A DNA stretch of 36,654 bases, from the NCBI GenBank assembly GCA_016927495.1, contig JAFGMP010000118.1:1-36654 (forward strand), in the 5' to 3' direction. Below are positions 23,469-31,748 of the stretch, in pieces. The notes beneath the pieces were generated by a model. It searched no databases, was not told where the DNA came from, and saw only the letters and a program-made list of their open reading frames with translations. The DNA is from Candidatus Latescibacterota bacterium. Its GTDB lineage: Bacteria; Latescibacterota; Latescibacteria; Latescibacterales; Latescibacteraceae. The translations under genes were made by a program, and so were the position numbers. Position 1 is the stretch's first letter. Each line of letters starts with the position of its first letter.

Positions 23469-24065
23469 TTATAACATTTTTTCTATTTGCTCAAGGAGGA
23501 CCGGAATTGGAATTGGCTTGATCAGATATTCATGTGCTCCACTGGCCAATACTGTATGCCGGTCATACTCGCTCGAATGAGCAGTGATTACCAGAATTTT
23601 TATTTCCTGATCAGAAGATAAATCATCACGGAGACGTCGACAAACTTCAAGTCCATCGATTTTGGGCATCCGAATGTCAAGAATCAATATATCGGGATTG
23701 AATTTTCCGGTTTTAATCAGTGTTTCATACCCGTCGGTTGCCGTTTCGACTTTCACATTCCAAAAACGTTTTTTAAGTGCAAAGGTGTATGCTTTTACAA
23801 GAGAGGCATCATCGTCAGCAACAAGTATTTTCTTTTGCTTATCGCCGAAAAATTCCTCGATGACAGGTATTTTATTGCAATCCAGAAATTCCCTGAATTC
23901 CTTTTTTGAGATTCTATAATTACCACCGGGATTTTTAAAAGCATTCAGCGCACCTTTTTTTATCCACCGGTTGACCTGCATCACCGAAACATCACAATAA
24001 TGTGCAACATCGCCCGTATTCAACAGCGGGCCAAGTATTGATTTTTTGGGGGATTTTTCCAACAC
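23469..24065 (-). CDS. Response regulator with N-terminal excisionase-type HTH
   Basis: This 198-aa protein has a MerR/excisionase-like helix-turn-helix at residues 14-62 (LNTGDVAHYCDVSVMQVNRWIK, GGNYRISKKEFREFL) placed before a receiver domain (78-198). The receiver has the acidic pocket Asp84-Asp86, phospho-acceptor Asp130 (ILILDIRMPKIDG), a conserved Thr in ITAHS and Lys in LIKPIP. This order (DNA-binding first, receiver last) is the reverse of OmpR or NarL regulators. It begins with GTG, with AGGA about eight bases ahead. It is the first gene of the minus-strand block and is probably co-transcribed with the hybrid kinase, its likely phosphate donor. Confidence 0.9.
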   Translation of the reverse strand: MLEKSPKKSILGPLLNTGDVAHYCDVSVMQVNRWIKKGALNAFKNPGGNYRISKKEFREFLDCNKIPVIEEFFGDKQKKILVADDDASLVKAYTFALKKRFWNVKVETATDGYETLIKTGKFNPDILILDIRMPKIDGLEVCRRLRDDLSSDQEIKILVITAHSSEYDRHTVLASGAHEYLIKPIPIPVLLEQIEKML

Positions 24066-24399
24066 TATTCTTTCCTTTTTATAACAGATGTATCATAAAC
24101 CACTTATATAATATATATAACACATATAACATTCTGTCAAGCATTTTTTCTTCAGTAAATAGTAAACCGAATACAAATACAAAGTATAAGCACGAATTTG
24201 ATTGTTATTTTAAAAAATCTGTTATTTTTTTCAATACAGGGAATTCTTAAAAACTAATTCAAATAAAATATATTTTTGAATAACATATATCTGGAATTTG
24301 TATAATATTATATGATGTCTGGTATTCAGTGTTATGCTTTACTGAGATTTTCACATTTTACGTTTCGTAATGTTTTCACACGGAAAGGAAGTTGGTGAA
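24066..24399. other. AT-rich divergent intergenic region, no gene seen
   Basis: This 334-base gap lies between the divergent regulator gene and the LolA-like gene. It contains a stretch of alternating TA (around 24103-24130) and T/A runs. No convincing small ORF, hairpin or repeated operator is visible. Promoters for both directions are expected here. Confidence 0.5.
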
Positions 24400-25161
24400 A
24401 TGAAAAGCGGATGGAATGTGTTGGTGAAAAGTACCCTGATTCTTGCACTGATTTTCGGAGGAAGCATTGTTTGGGCACAGACTCCCGATCCAAGGATAAC
24501 TGCACTTGAAGAGAAAGCAAAGACTGTAAAAAGCTACAGCGCCGATATGTCCATGACCATCGAGGTAATGGGAAATAAAATGGTCACAACGGGTACTTTC
24601 ATATACAAAAATCCCCAAAAGACAAAAATGGAAACAGAAATGGACATGGGCGGTATGAAAATGAAACAAATTACTGTTTCCGACGGGAAAACAGCTTGGA
24701 CCTACCAGCCCGCAATGAATATGGTGACAAAAATCGATTTAGAAAAAGTAAAAGCTGAAACACAGGGAGAAATGCCGGAAAAGATAGGTTCCGACCTTTC
24801 AAAAGCTTTTAACGGATTAATCGACGATAGTACCTCCTATGTACGTTCAGACACTGTCGATGGTGTAAAAGTGAGTGTATTTCAGGGCACACCGGAAATA
24901 AAAGATGCTCCGAATATGCCGTTCACCCCCGCAAAAATCGAAACATGGGTTGGTGATAATGACGGATTGCTTAGAAAAATGATAATGTTCAACGATGAAG
25001 GCAAAGAAATGATGACCCAGTCTTATTCAAATATAAAAATCAATGTTGCCGTTGATGATAGCTATTTCGAGTTTACACCTCCGGAAGGCGCCCAGGTTAT
25101 TGATATGACCGAGAGTTCGATAAATATACTGAAAGAAATGAAAGGTTCCGGTAAAGAATAA
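24400..25161 (+). CDS. LolA-like exported outer-membrane lipoprotein-sorting-type protein
   Basis: This 253-aa protein has a Sec signal peptide (about 1-26, ending VWAQ). The mature part follows the LolA/LolB-like half-barrel fold: an N-terminal helix (ITALEEKAKTVKSYSADMSM), then strands TTGTFIYKNPQKTKME, VSDGKTAWTYQPAMNMV, and near the C-terminus AKIETWVGDNDGLLRKM and YFEFTPPEGAQVIDM. The pattern YKNPxKxK and the closing FxFTPPEGAxVID are typical of the LolA superfamily. It may carry lipids or lipoproteins across the periplasm; some family members are sensors or stress proteins. A longer frame starts 30 bases earlier, but the ATG at 24400 has AAGGA ahead and gives a proper signal. The TIM-barrel gene follows 149 bases later. 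Confidence 0.85.
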   Translation: MKSGWNVLVKSTLILALIFGGSIVWAQTPDPRITALEEKAKTVKSYSADMSMTIEVMGNKMVTTGTFIYKNPQKTKMETEMDMGGMKMKQITVSDGKTAWTYQPAMNMVTKIDLEKVKAETQGEMPEKIGSDLSKAFNGLIDDSTSYVRSDTVDGVKVSVFQGTPEIKDAPNMPFTPAKIETWVGDNDGLLRKMIMFNDEGKEMMTQSYSNIKINVAVDDSYFEFTPPEGAQVIDMTESSINILKEMKGSGKE

Positions 25162-25310
25162 TCGACTGGTGAACGATTGTCCTATATTTAAACAAAATGT
25201 CAAATTGCATTACAATTTTTTTTAAATAGTCAAATTCTATATTTCAGTCTATTAATTTTGAAAAGATGCCAAGCTGTAATAAAACAAGCACAACATGGAG
25301 GAAGAATTAT

Positions 25311-26348
25311 ATGCCTAAACGCATAACAAGACGTCAGGCGCTTACTGCCGGAACCGCAACGGGAATCACATTAGGTATATCGAAGAGAAATGCTCAGGCT
25401 GAACCGTTATCTGATGTCTGGGGTGAAGATTTTATGATGCAGTGGAGCCCGCCGGAGCATGTCAAGCGTGACCTGACTCCCGGAAACTCACATATTCGCC
25501 TGAGCTGTGCCGGATACGGTTTGAGAAAAGATGATTCAGTAACCCTGGTAGATCAGATCAAAGCTGTCCGCAAAGCCGGATACACTGCTGTCGAGGCGTC
25601 GAGCCGGACATGGGATTATGATATTACCGATTCCGGCATCCGGGAATTACAGGCAGTGCTTAAAGAGGTCGATGTTCAGTTTTATACACTGCATACATGG
25701 GTCAATATTATCGATCCCGATGCAACCAAACGCCGTGAAAATCAAAAGCATGTCGCACAGGCGGTGGAAGCTGCTGACCGTCTCGGTATGAAATTTATCC
25801 TTACCCACATTGGTGGGCGGAGTCCTGTTAACAAAGATATTCCTCATAAAGATAACTGGACAAAAGAAACATGGGAAATGTCAGTGACTGCTACCAAACA
25901 AATATTGAAAGACACCTCAGGCAGCAAAGTTTGTCTGGCATTTGAGGCTGTAAATTCATGTAATAATAATACACCGAAATCACATGTCAGGTTAAAACAG
26001 GATGTGGGAGATGAGCGCGTCAAAGTCACTCTCGATCCGGCGAATATGCTCCATGCAGGCACATTTTACCGGATGACGGAACTGATCAATGAGTGCTTCG
26101 ATCTTTTAGGTGAAGACATCATGTATGCCCATGCGAAGGATAAGGAATGGACCAAAATGATGCCATCCATAGAATCGGTAATTATCGGGAAAGGATGTAT
26201 GGATTATGAGCAGTACCTGGCACAGTTGAGCAGAATGAAGTATCCCCGTACCATGCTCATCGAACATCTTCCGAAGGAACAATATCCTCCGTCAAAGAAA
26301 CATCTTGAGGATACTGCGAAGAAAATCGGAGTGAAAATATATCAATAA
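25311..26348 (+). CDS. Tat-exported sugar-phosphate isomerase/epimerase-like TIM barrel
   Basis: This 345-aa protein starts MPKRITRRQALTAGTATG, a twin-arginine signal, so it is exported folded. The remainder is a xylose-isomerase-like (AP-endonuclease-2 type) barrel. The four metal ligands of the family can be seen in order: Glu in CLAFEAVNSC, Asp in KVTLDPANMLHAG, His in MYAHAKDKEW and Glu in TMLIEHLPKE. GGAGG lies nine bases before the ATG; a longer upstream frame has no such site. Extracytoplasmic members of this family are common in candidate phyla near glycan genes; substrate is unknown. It converges with the HDOD gene, with a strong hairpin between them. Confidence 0.9.
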   Translation: MPKRITRRQALTAGTATGITLGISKRNAQAEPLSDVWGEDFMMQWSPPEHVKRDLTPGNSHIRLSCAGYGLRKDDSVTLVDQIKAVRKAGYTAVEASSRTWDYDITDSGIRELQAVLKEVDVQFYTLHTWVNIIDPDATKRRENQKHVAQAVEAADRLGMKFILTHIGGRSPVNKDIPHKDNWTKETWEMSVTATKQILKDTSGSKVCLAFEAVNSCNNNTPKSHVRLKQDVGDERVKVTLDPANMLHAGTFYRMTELINECFDLLGEDIMYAHAKDKEWTKMMPSIESVIIGKGCMDYEQYLAQLSRMKYPRTMLIEHLPKEQYPPSKKHLEDTAKKIGVKIYQ

Positions 26349-26451
26349 AGTCTGATATGTGTTTTTCGGTGAAATGATGCAATTGATAAAAAAAAGATTG
26401 TAATTTTGGATTTTTTTACTATGCTGTGAAATGTAATTTAAAACCCAGGAT

Positions 26452-26489
26452 GTAGGTAGGGGCAGGTTCCGAACCTGCCCCCTACGTTT
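26452..26489. terminator. Hairpin terminator / REP-like repeat, GGGGCAGG family, copy 3
   Basis: GGGGCAGGTT (26459-26468) pairs perfectly with AACCTGCCCC (26472-26481) across a 3-base loop, with outer GTAG and CTAC and a following TTTT. It lies between the convergent TIM-barrel and HDOD genes and can end both transcripts. The outer CTAC and GGGCAG core relate it to the hairpins at 211-232 and 8019-8040. Confidence 0.7.
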
Positions 26490-26521
26490 TACAATGTATT
26501 ATAACCCTAATTTTTTACCTT

Positions 26522-27385
26522 TTATGCCAGTCCATGAGAAACCAATTCTTTTGCCTGCTCTAACGATGTCTGAACATCATTCAGAATATTTTCTATCTCT
26601 TTCGTGGACAATCCCAATTCACTCAGGACATCTTCGTCGAATTCTTCACCACGATAATTGATGCCGTTTGTTATTCCCTGGCTATTACATATTTTATTTG
26701 CCACAGATACCAATCCTGTACTGTCCTTTTTACTCCCGATATCCAGGTTTATTTCATGATGATTTCTCACCGTATGAGTTATATGTTTGTCAACATCCCA
26801 CCATCTGTCGATGTACAATGCTCCGAGTTCTGCATGATCAATACCGAAAATCTCCTGTTCCTGATCGAAAAGAGTCTCATCCTTACCCTCAATATCTTTC
26901 AAGAACGTATCATATTCGATGGGAATGAGATACGCAAATGCCATAATACCGATATCGTGCATTAAACCGGCAAGGTATGTAATTTCCTGTTTTTCCTGAG
27001 ATAATTTTATTTTACCCGAAAGTGACTGAGCGAAAATAGCAACCGCAAGTGAATGGAGCCAGAACTGAGAATTACTCAAAAATGTGCTCTCAGTAAATAA
27101 CGGGCAAAGTTTCAGGGAATATACAAGCTTAACAAGCATATTCAATCCGATTTTGGTAATTGCCAGCGGCAGAGTTTTTATCGCTGTGGTGCTTCTACTG
27201 TAATATACACTATTCGAAAGCTTGATAATATTCCAGGCCAGTACCGGATCGATCTCGATGAGTTTGGCGATATCTTTTATATTTGTTTTAAGGCTTTGTG
27301 TCATTTCCCTGAGACGTATCACAATATCGGGAAGAGGCGGTAGTTCACCCTCTTTTTCTATAAGGTCAAGAATTTTATCTCTCAT
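26522..27385 (-). CDS. HDOD-domain signalling protein
   Basis: This cytoplasmic protein of about 287 residues consists of one HDOD domain. The N-terminus has LPPLPDIVIRLREMTQ, then IAKLIEIDPVLAWNIIKLSNS, ITKIGLNMLVKLVYSL, and the HD-like core YLAGLMHDIGIMAFAYL, followed by GIDHAELGALYIDRWW and VRNHHEINLD. The HD pair (MHDIG) is kept here, although many HDOD proteins lose it. These proteins act as non-enzymatic signalling adaptors in motility, chemotaxis and cyclic-nucleotide pathways. The ATG at 27385 has GGAGG four bases ahead; the frame is open sixteen codons further upstream, but with no better start. It diverges from the third cyclic-nucleotide-binding gene across about 317 bases. Confidence 0.9.
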   Translation of the reverse strand: MRDKILDLIEKEGELPPLPDIVIRLREMTQSLKTNIKDIAKLIEIDPVLAWNIIKLSNSVYYSRSTTAIKTLPLAITKIGLNMLVKLVYSLKLCPLFTESTFLSNSQFWLHSLAVAIFAQSLSGKIKLSQEKQEITYLAGLMHDIGIMAFAYLIPIEYDTFLKDIEGKDETLFDQEQEIFGIDHAELGALYIDRWWDVDKHITHTVRNHHEINLDIGSKKDSTGLVSVANKICNSQGITNGINYRGEEFDEDVLSELGLSTKEIENILNDVQTSLEQAKELVSHGLA

Positions 27386-27702
27386 TATTCCTCCGGCATT
27401 TTGTTTCATCTTATACAATACTCCTGTCACCATATATAAAATAATACATATTATTTAACCTAAATCAAGTAAATATTCAAATCTTTTATTATTGTATAGG
27501 GGATATAATTTATTTTTTTTGACACATGTTATTTGTTGAGAAAGAACTGTATAGGGGAAATAAAAAAAATATCTTTATATTACGGTAATATTGCCGATAT
27601 ACATAATACGGAAACAAGCCGGTAATCAATAATTTTTGTAATTTTTTTAAATTTCAGGCGTTTCATAAACATAAATACTATTAAGAGTTCCGGGCACAAA
27701 AC
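27386..27702. promoter_or_regulatory. Divergent regulatory region with an 11-bp direct repeat
   Basis: The 317-base gap between the HDOD and cyclic-nucleotide-binding genes carries TGTATAGGGGA twice, at 27493-27503 and 27548-27558, 55 bases apart, about five helical turns. No gene is visible. The repeats could be operator sites for a regulator of either gene, or chance in an AT-rich stretch. Confidence 0.35.
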
Positions 27703-28311
27703 ATGGATTTAAAAAAAATCTTCACACATAAAAATAATTCGGAACCTGCCGAAAATCTGAGATCGGGCGAAGACCGCCGTCAGGAGAACATTCCGGTGGC
27801 CGAAACCAAAAGGACCAATGAAGACCGGCGCACTCTCATTGAGAGTCACAGCAAAATCATTGAAACATATGGTAAAATACCGATGTTCAAAAACCTTTCC
27901 AATGAACAACTTCTGAAAATACTTCGAATATGCTCTAAAACGAAATGTACAAGTATGAATTATCTTTTTCGCAAGGGTGAAGAATCCAAAAACATGTATA
28001 TTCTCATGAAGGGAAGGCTTAATATTATGTTGAGGACAAACGAAGCCTGGAAAACCATTACGCCTTTCGAGAGTGTCGGTGAAATGGGATTTTTTAATAA
28101 TTCACCGCGTTGTACCGATGTGACAGCCGAAACAGAGTGCATACTTCTTCAACTGAATAAAAACGAGGTTTCAAAATTGTTTTCAGGAGACAGGGAATTA
28201 CATGTAATAATTCTTCAAAATGTCATACAGGAATTGACGAAAAAAATATTATCGGATCATGACGAAATAGAGGAATTGCATTTCAGAATAAATGCTATCG
28301 ATAAAATATGA
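27703..28311 (+). CDS. Cyclic-nucleotide-binding-domain protein (paralogue 3)
   Basis: This 202-aa cytoplasmic protein has the same design as the protein at 13197: an N-terminal Arg-rich region with LRSGEDRRQ and KRTNEDRRTL, then IPMFKNLSNEQLLKILRICSK, a barrel with MYILMKGRLNIML, and the cassette VGEMGFFNNSPRCTD with the conserved Glu and Arg. The C-terminus is an acidic helix (DHDEIEELHFRI), and no effector domain follows. The start is an ATG without a strong ribosome site. It diverges from the HDOD gene. Whether it binds cAMP, cGMP or another ligand cannot be told. Confidence 0.85.
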   Translation: MDLKKIFTHKNNSEPAENLRSGEDRRQENIPVAETKRTNEDRRTLIESHSKIIETYGKIPMFKNLSNEQLLKILRICSKTKCTSMNYLFRKGEESKNMYILMKGRLNIMLRTNEAWKTITPFESVGEMGFFNNSPRCTDVTAETECILLQLNKNEVSKLFSGDRELHVIILQNVIQELTKKILSDHDEIEELHFRINAIDKI

Positions 28312-28363
28312 TCTGAAAAATACTTGTATTATAAGTCGAAGTATCAACTCAATTTAAATAATG

Positions 28364-29788
28364 TTAAAGAAGTGGGCTCAGCAATTTGGCAATTGCCTGA
28401 AACACCCGACGTAAAAGAGATCTGTTCCTCCACACCTCATTGGTCAATTTCACCGACTTGTCCTTGAATTTGTTTTGTTCAATACGTATTTTTTCAGTAA
28501 CATCAAGACCATACAGCACCATGTTGATTTCGAAATTCAGGGAAAAGGAGCGCATGTCTATATTGCTTGTACCAATAAATGAAATATCGTTATCGATGGT
28601 CATTGTCTTTGCATGCACCAGACCATCGGTAAATAAATACAGATTAGCTCCGAAATCCAGCATATCATCGTAATATGAGCAAGTAGCAGCCCCCACAACT
28701 TTCTGATCAGACTTTTGCGGGACTATCAGTTCCACCTTAACTCCACGTAATATCGCTACCTGAATCGCCTGTAAAAAAGCCTCATCGGGTACAAAATAGG
28801 GAGTTGTTATCGTTACCTTCTGACGAGCCGAATGAAGCGCTGCAACAACCATTCTCTGATAGTTTTCCATAGGATAATTTGGCCCGCTGGGAAGAGTCTG
28901 TACCGGTATCGATCCTGTAATCTTAGGTTTGGGAAATATATCTTTGCCCTTAAGTATTTCATCGGTTTCATAGTACCAGTCGCTAATAAAAACCGCCTGT
29001 AATTCAAGAACCACAGGCCCTGTCAGCCGAACTGTCAGATCGCGCCATGCCAGATCTTTATGGCCATATCCCGGATTAGTAATATTTTGTGAACCTGTAT
29101 AGGCTATTTCACAGTCGATAATAGCAAGCTTACGATGATTTCGCAAATCAATTCGAGCCATGAATTGACGGAATACATTCACAGGCAGCGCCGGATATAA
29201 TTCGATTCCCTGATTTTTCATGTGATCGCCTAATGTCTTGATCATTGTACGTGAACCGACAGCATCAACCAGTACACGGCATGTAACTCCGCGTTTAACG
29301 GCTCTATATAAGGCATCTGCGACACGTCTTCCCGTTTCATCATCAGTAAAAATATAAAACAGGAGGTGAACATGATATTTTGCTATATCTATATCTGCAA
29401 TTAGCTTGTTAATTAGGTCTTCGGAACCTGAAATCAATTCCATATCATTTCCGCCGAGAATAGGCATATATCCAAGGCGCTGAGCTAATGTGACTGTCGA
29501 AATCTGATCCTGATTTAAATGCGGATGAACTATATGAGGATGGTTTTTAAAACGGTTTCTGACCGTCTGTAATTCTGTAAGTAACCGTGAATGAATCCCT
29601 ATTCGTCTTTGTGGGAGACGGTTTCTACCAATAAATATGTAGAGTACAAGTCCCACCCACGGTATGAAAAAGATGACCAAAAGCCATGCCATCGCGGATT
29701 TCGGTTGACGCCGCCGTGTGACTTCAACAAGCATTATCAGACGAATTACCCATTCGCTGACAAGATATAATACAGACCAAGGAATCAT
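28364..29788 (-). CDS. cls: Cardiolipin synthase (phospholipase D family)
   Basis: This 474-aa inner-membrane enzyme joins two phosphatidylglycerol molecules into cardiolipin (or uses a related donor). Two N-terminal membrane helices (about 5-22 and 33-54) form the PLDc_N segment, ending GLVLYIFIGRNRLPQRR. Two HxKxxxxD catalytic motifs follow: His218-Lys220-Asp225 (NHRKLAIID) and His392-Lys394-Asp399 (VHAKTMTID), each followed by the expected GSQNI or GTSNID. Length is typical for the ClsA group. The C-terminal helix is amphipathic. It diverges from an NAPE-PLD-like metallo-hydrolase gene across about 200 bases, so lipid remodelling may be a shared theme. The ribosome site is weak. Confidence 0.95.
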   Translation of the reverse strand: MIPWSVLYLVSEWVIRLIMLVEVTRRRQPKSAMAWLLVIFFIPWVGLVLYIFIGRNRLPQRRIGIHSRLLTELQTVRNRFKNHPHIVHPHLNQDQISTVTLAQRLGYMPILGGNDMELISGSEDLINKLIADIDIAKYHVHLLFYIFTDDETGRRVADALYRAVKRGVTCRVLVDAVGSRTMIKTLGDHMKNQGIELYPALPVNVFRQFMARIDLRNHRKLAIIDCEIAYTGSQNITNPGYGHKDLAWRDLTVRLTGPVVLELQAVFISDWYYETDEILKGKDIFPKPKITGSIPVQTLPSGPNYPMENYQRMVVAALHSARQKVTITTPYFVPDEAFLQAIQVAILRGVKVELIVPQKSDQKVVGAATCSYYDDMLDFGANLYLFTDGLVHAKTMTIDNDISFIGTSNIDMRSFSLNFEINMVLYGLDVTEKIRIEQNKFKDKSVKLTNEVWRNRSLLRRVFQAIAKLLSPLL

Positions 29789-29988
29789 ACAATAAAAAAC
29801 CGGAAGAGTATAATATGTACATTATAACACTAATATATTTTGATCTCAAGTATACTAAATCAATCTTTAACAAACAACAAATTGTATCTGAATATTATTG
29901 GGCATGTATGAATCAGTTGAAAAGATACTTTTTTTTGATTATATTTAGTTATTATTATAATTGTTGAAGTTAAATAATACGGGTATTT

Positions 29989-31011
29989 ATGAGATTATCA
30001 AAGAAAAAAAACATATTACAAAATAATGATATTTCCCCCTCTCATCACACCAAAAACGGATTCAGTAATCCAAATCCGGATTATGAACAGAGTACAATTA
30101 GCCGTGATATGAAAAGGGTATTGTTTGATCGCAGAAAAGCACAGAAAAAAATCAGGCGATTATCATATACCATGGAATCGGTTGAAAATGATGGTTCATA
30201 TTTACGGTCAAATTATGAAGAATTCACGGTAACATGGGCCGGGCATTCAACTGTGTTAGTTCAGATCGAGGGGCAAAACATTTTACTGGATCCGATATGG
30301 AGCAACCGTGCTTCACCGGTTCCCTTTGCAGGGCCGAAAAGATACATTAAACCCGGAATTGATATTGAAAACCTGCCCGAAATTCATTGTGTGCTTCTGT
30401 CACACAATCATTATGATCATTTCGATAAATCCACTATTAAACGACTGAAAAACAGCGAGTTGTTTATCGTTCCACTCGGATTTGGCAAAGAACTCAGACG
30501 AATTGGTATAATAAATTACATCGAACTCGACTGGTGGGAACGTGTTACCCACAACGATATTGGATTTGTGTGTACGCCATCACAACACAATTCTACCCGT
30601 AGGCTCATCGACCATGACAAGACGCTCTGGTGCAGTTGGATTATACAGGGAAAGCGCAACAATTTATTTTTTGCCGGTGATACCGGTTATTTTCCAGGTT
30701 TTAAAGAAATCGGTTCCCGTTTTGGCCCGTTTAATATTGTATGTCTTCCCATCGGCGCTTATTTACCAAGGAAATACCTGGAACATGTTCATATGAGCCC
30801 AAAAGATGCGCTGCATGCCTACCATGATTTACAGGGCACAATATTTCTTGCCATTCATTGGGGTACTTTCAATCTCGGTAATGACCCTCCGGATATGGCG
30901 CCGAAAGTGTTGAAGGAAGAAATAAAAAAAATGAACTTGGACGAAGACCTGTTCTGGATTTTAAAACACGGGGAAACCCGTATTATTAAAGACAGTTCTC
31001 CGATTACTTAA
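29989..31011 (+). CDS. NAPE-PLD/UlaG-like metallo-beta-lactamase-fold hydrolase
   Basis: This 340-aa cytoplasmic hydrolase has an N-terminal extension (1-75, basic and helical), then VTWAGHSTVLVQIEGQNILLDPIWS, with His86 and the LLDP turn of the family, and SPVPFAGPKRYIKPG, a segment shared with NAPE-hydrolysing phospholipase D. The zinc site is HNHYDH (His139, His141, Asp143, His144), with later ligands in STRRLIDHD... FAGDTGYF and HWGTFN. No signal peptide is visible. Substrates in bacteria are generally unknown; N-acyl phosphatidylethanolamine or another phosphodiester is plausible because of the neighbouring cardiolipin synthase, but this is inference. The ATG lacks a strong ribosome site. 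Confidence 0.92.
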   Translation: MRLSKKKNILQNNDISPSHHTKNGFSNPNPDYEQSTISRDMKRVLFDRRKAQKKIRRLSYTMESVENDGSYLRSNYEEFTVTWAGHSTVLVQIEGQNILLDPIWSNRASPVPFAGPKRYIKPGIDIENLPEIHCVLLSHNHYDHFDKSTIKRLKNSELFIVPLGFGKELRRIGIINYIELDWWERVTHNDIGFVCTPSQHNSTRRLIDHDKTLWCSWIIQGKRNNLFFAGDTGYFPGFKEIGSRFGPFNIVCLPIGAYLPRKYLEHVHMSPKDALHAYHDLQGTIFLAIHWGTFNLGNDPPDMAPKVLKEEIKKMNLDEDLFWILKHGETRIIKDSSPIT

Positions 31012-31043
31012 TGTAATTTCAGGCTGTTTATTCAGAAAATTAT

Positions 31044-31715
31044 TTACAACACATGATACTTATCCCACATATCTCTCATTGTAGCGCCATCGTCTAGTTT
31101 ATCACGTATCTCATTTTCAACTTCAACACGTTTCGCCGCTTCCCTGATGACTTCCAACTCGATTTCTTCAGGGATAAAAACGATACCGTCCAGATCGGCA
31201 AAAACGATTTGTCCGGGTTTTACCCGCCTCCCTCCTATTATTACCGGACAGTCATATTCGACAACAGCGGCACGGTCTGTTGTGTCGATAGGTGAAATAC
31301 CACGAACAAAAGTAGGAAAACCAAGGTTAATAAGCTTTCGGGCATCACGGGTATAACCATCCACTATAACTCCCCGGCATCCGCGTTTCTGCATTGCGGT
31401 TGCGGATAGCTCATCCATGATTCCTACTTCCAACTGTTTATCGGATGAGGCGACGGCAACCTGACCTGCTTCAAGGCTATCGAGAAGTTCTATTGCAAGC
31501 CTGTACGGATCTTCGGTTCCTGTTTTCATCGGTGCATTCAAAAGGGTTCGGACACGGCCGGAACACACCGCACGAGGAAACAACGGATGAATCATAGCGG
31601 CCGGACTTACGGCACATTCGGGATATCCCATTTCGTCAAGTATATCGGAAAGAGCACCCGCGTAGAAATTTTTTTCCATATAAATAAACATTTCAATTTC
31701 ATTTTTGAACTTCAT
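31044..31715 (-). CDS. RraA-like aldolase/decarboxylase family protein
   Basis: This 223-aa protein belongs to the RraA superfamily (4-hydroxy-4-methyl-2-oxoglutarate aldolase / oxaloacetate decarboxylase and relatives). The fold signature is clear: GALSDILDEMG near the N-terminus, GVIVDGYTRDARKLINLGFPTF with the Arg123-Asp124 pair that binds metal and substrate in family enzymes, and VKPGQIVFADLDGIVFIP. A C-terminal helical extension ends in RDKLDDGATMRDMWDKY, typical of dicarboxylate-type members rather than of the RNase E regulator. AAGGAGAG precedes the ATG. It follows an M20 gene by 33 bases, so the two are probably co-transcribed and could act on one substrate. The exact reaction is not determined. 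Confidence 0.9.
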   Translation of the reverse strand: MKFKNEIEMFIYMEKNFYAGALSDILDEMGYPECAVSPAAMIHPLFPRAVCSGRVRTLLNAPMKTGTEDPYRLAIELLDSLEAGQVAVASSDKQLEVGIMDELSATAMQKRGCRGVIVDGYTRDARKLINLGFPTFVRGISPIDTTDRAAVVEYDCPVIIGGRRVKPGQIVFADLDGIVFIPEEIELEVIREAAKRVEVENEIRDKLDDGATMRDMWDKYHVL

Positions 31716-31748
31716 AAAAAACTCTCCTTTAAATCTCTTTGTAATACT

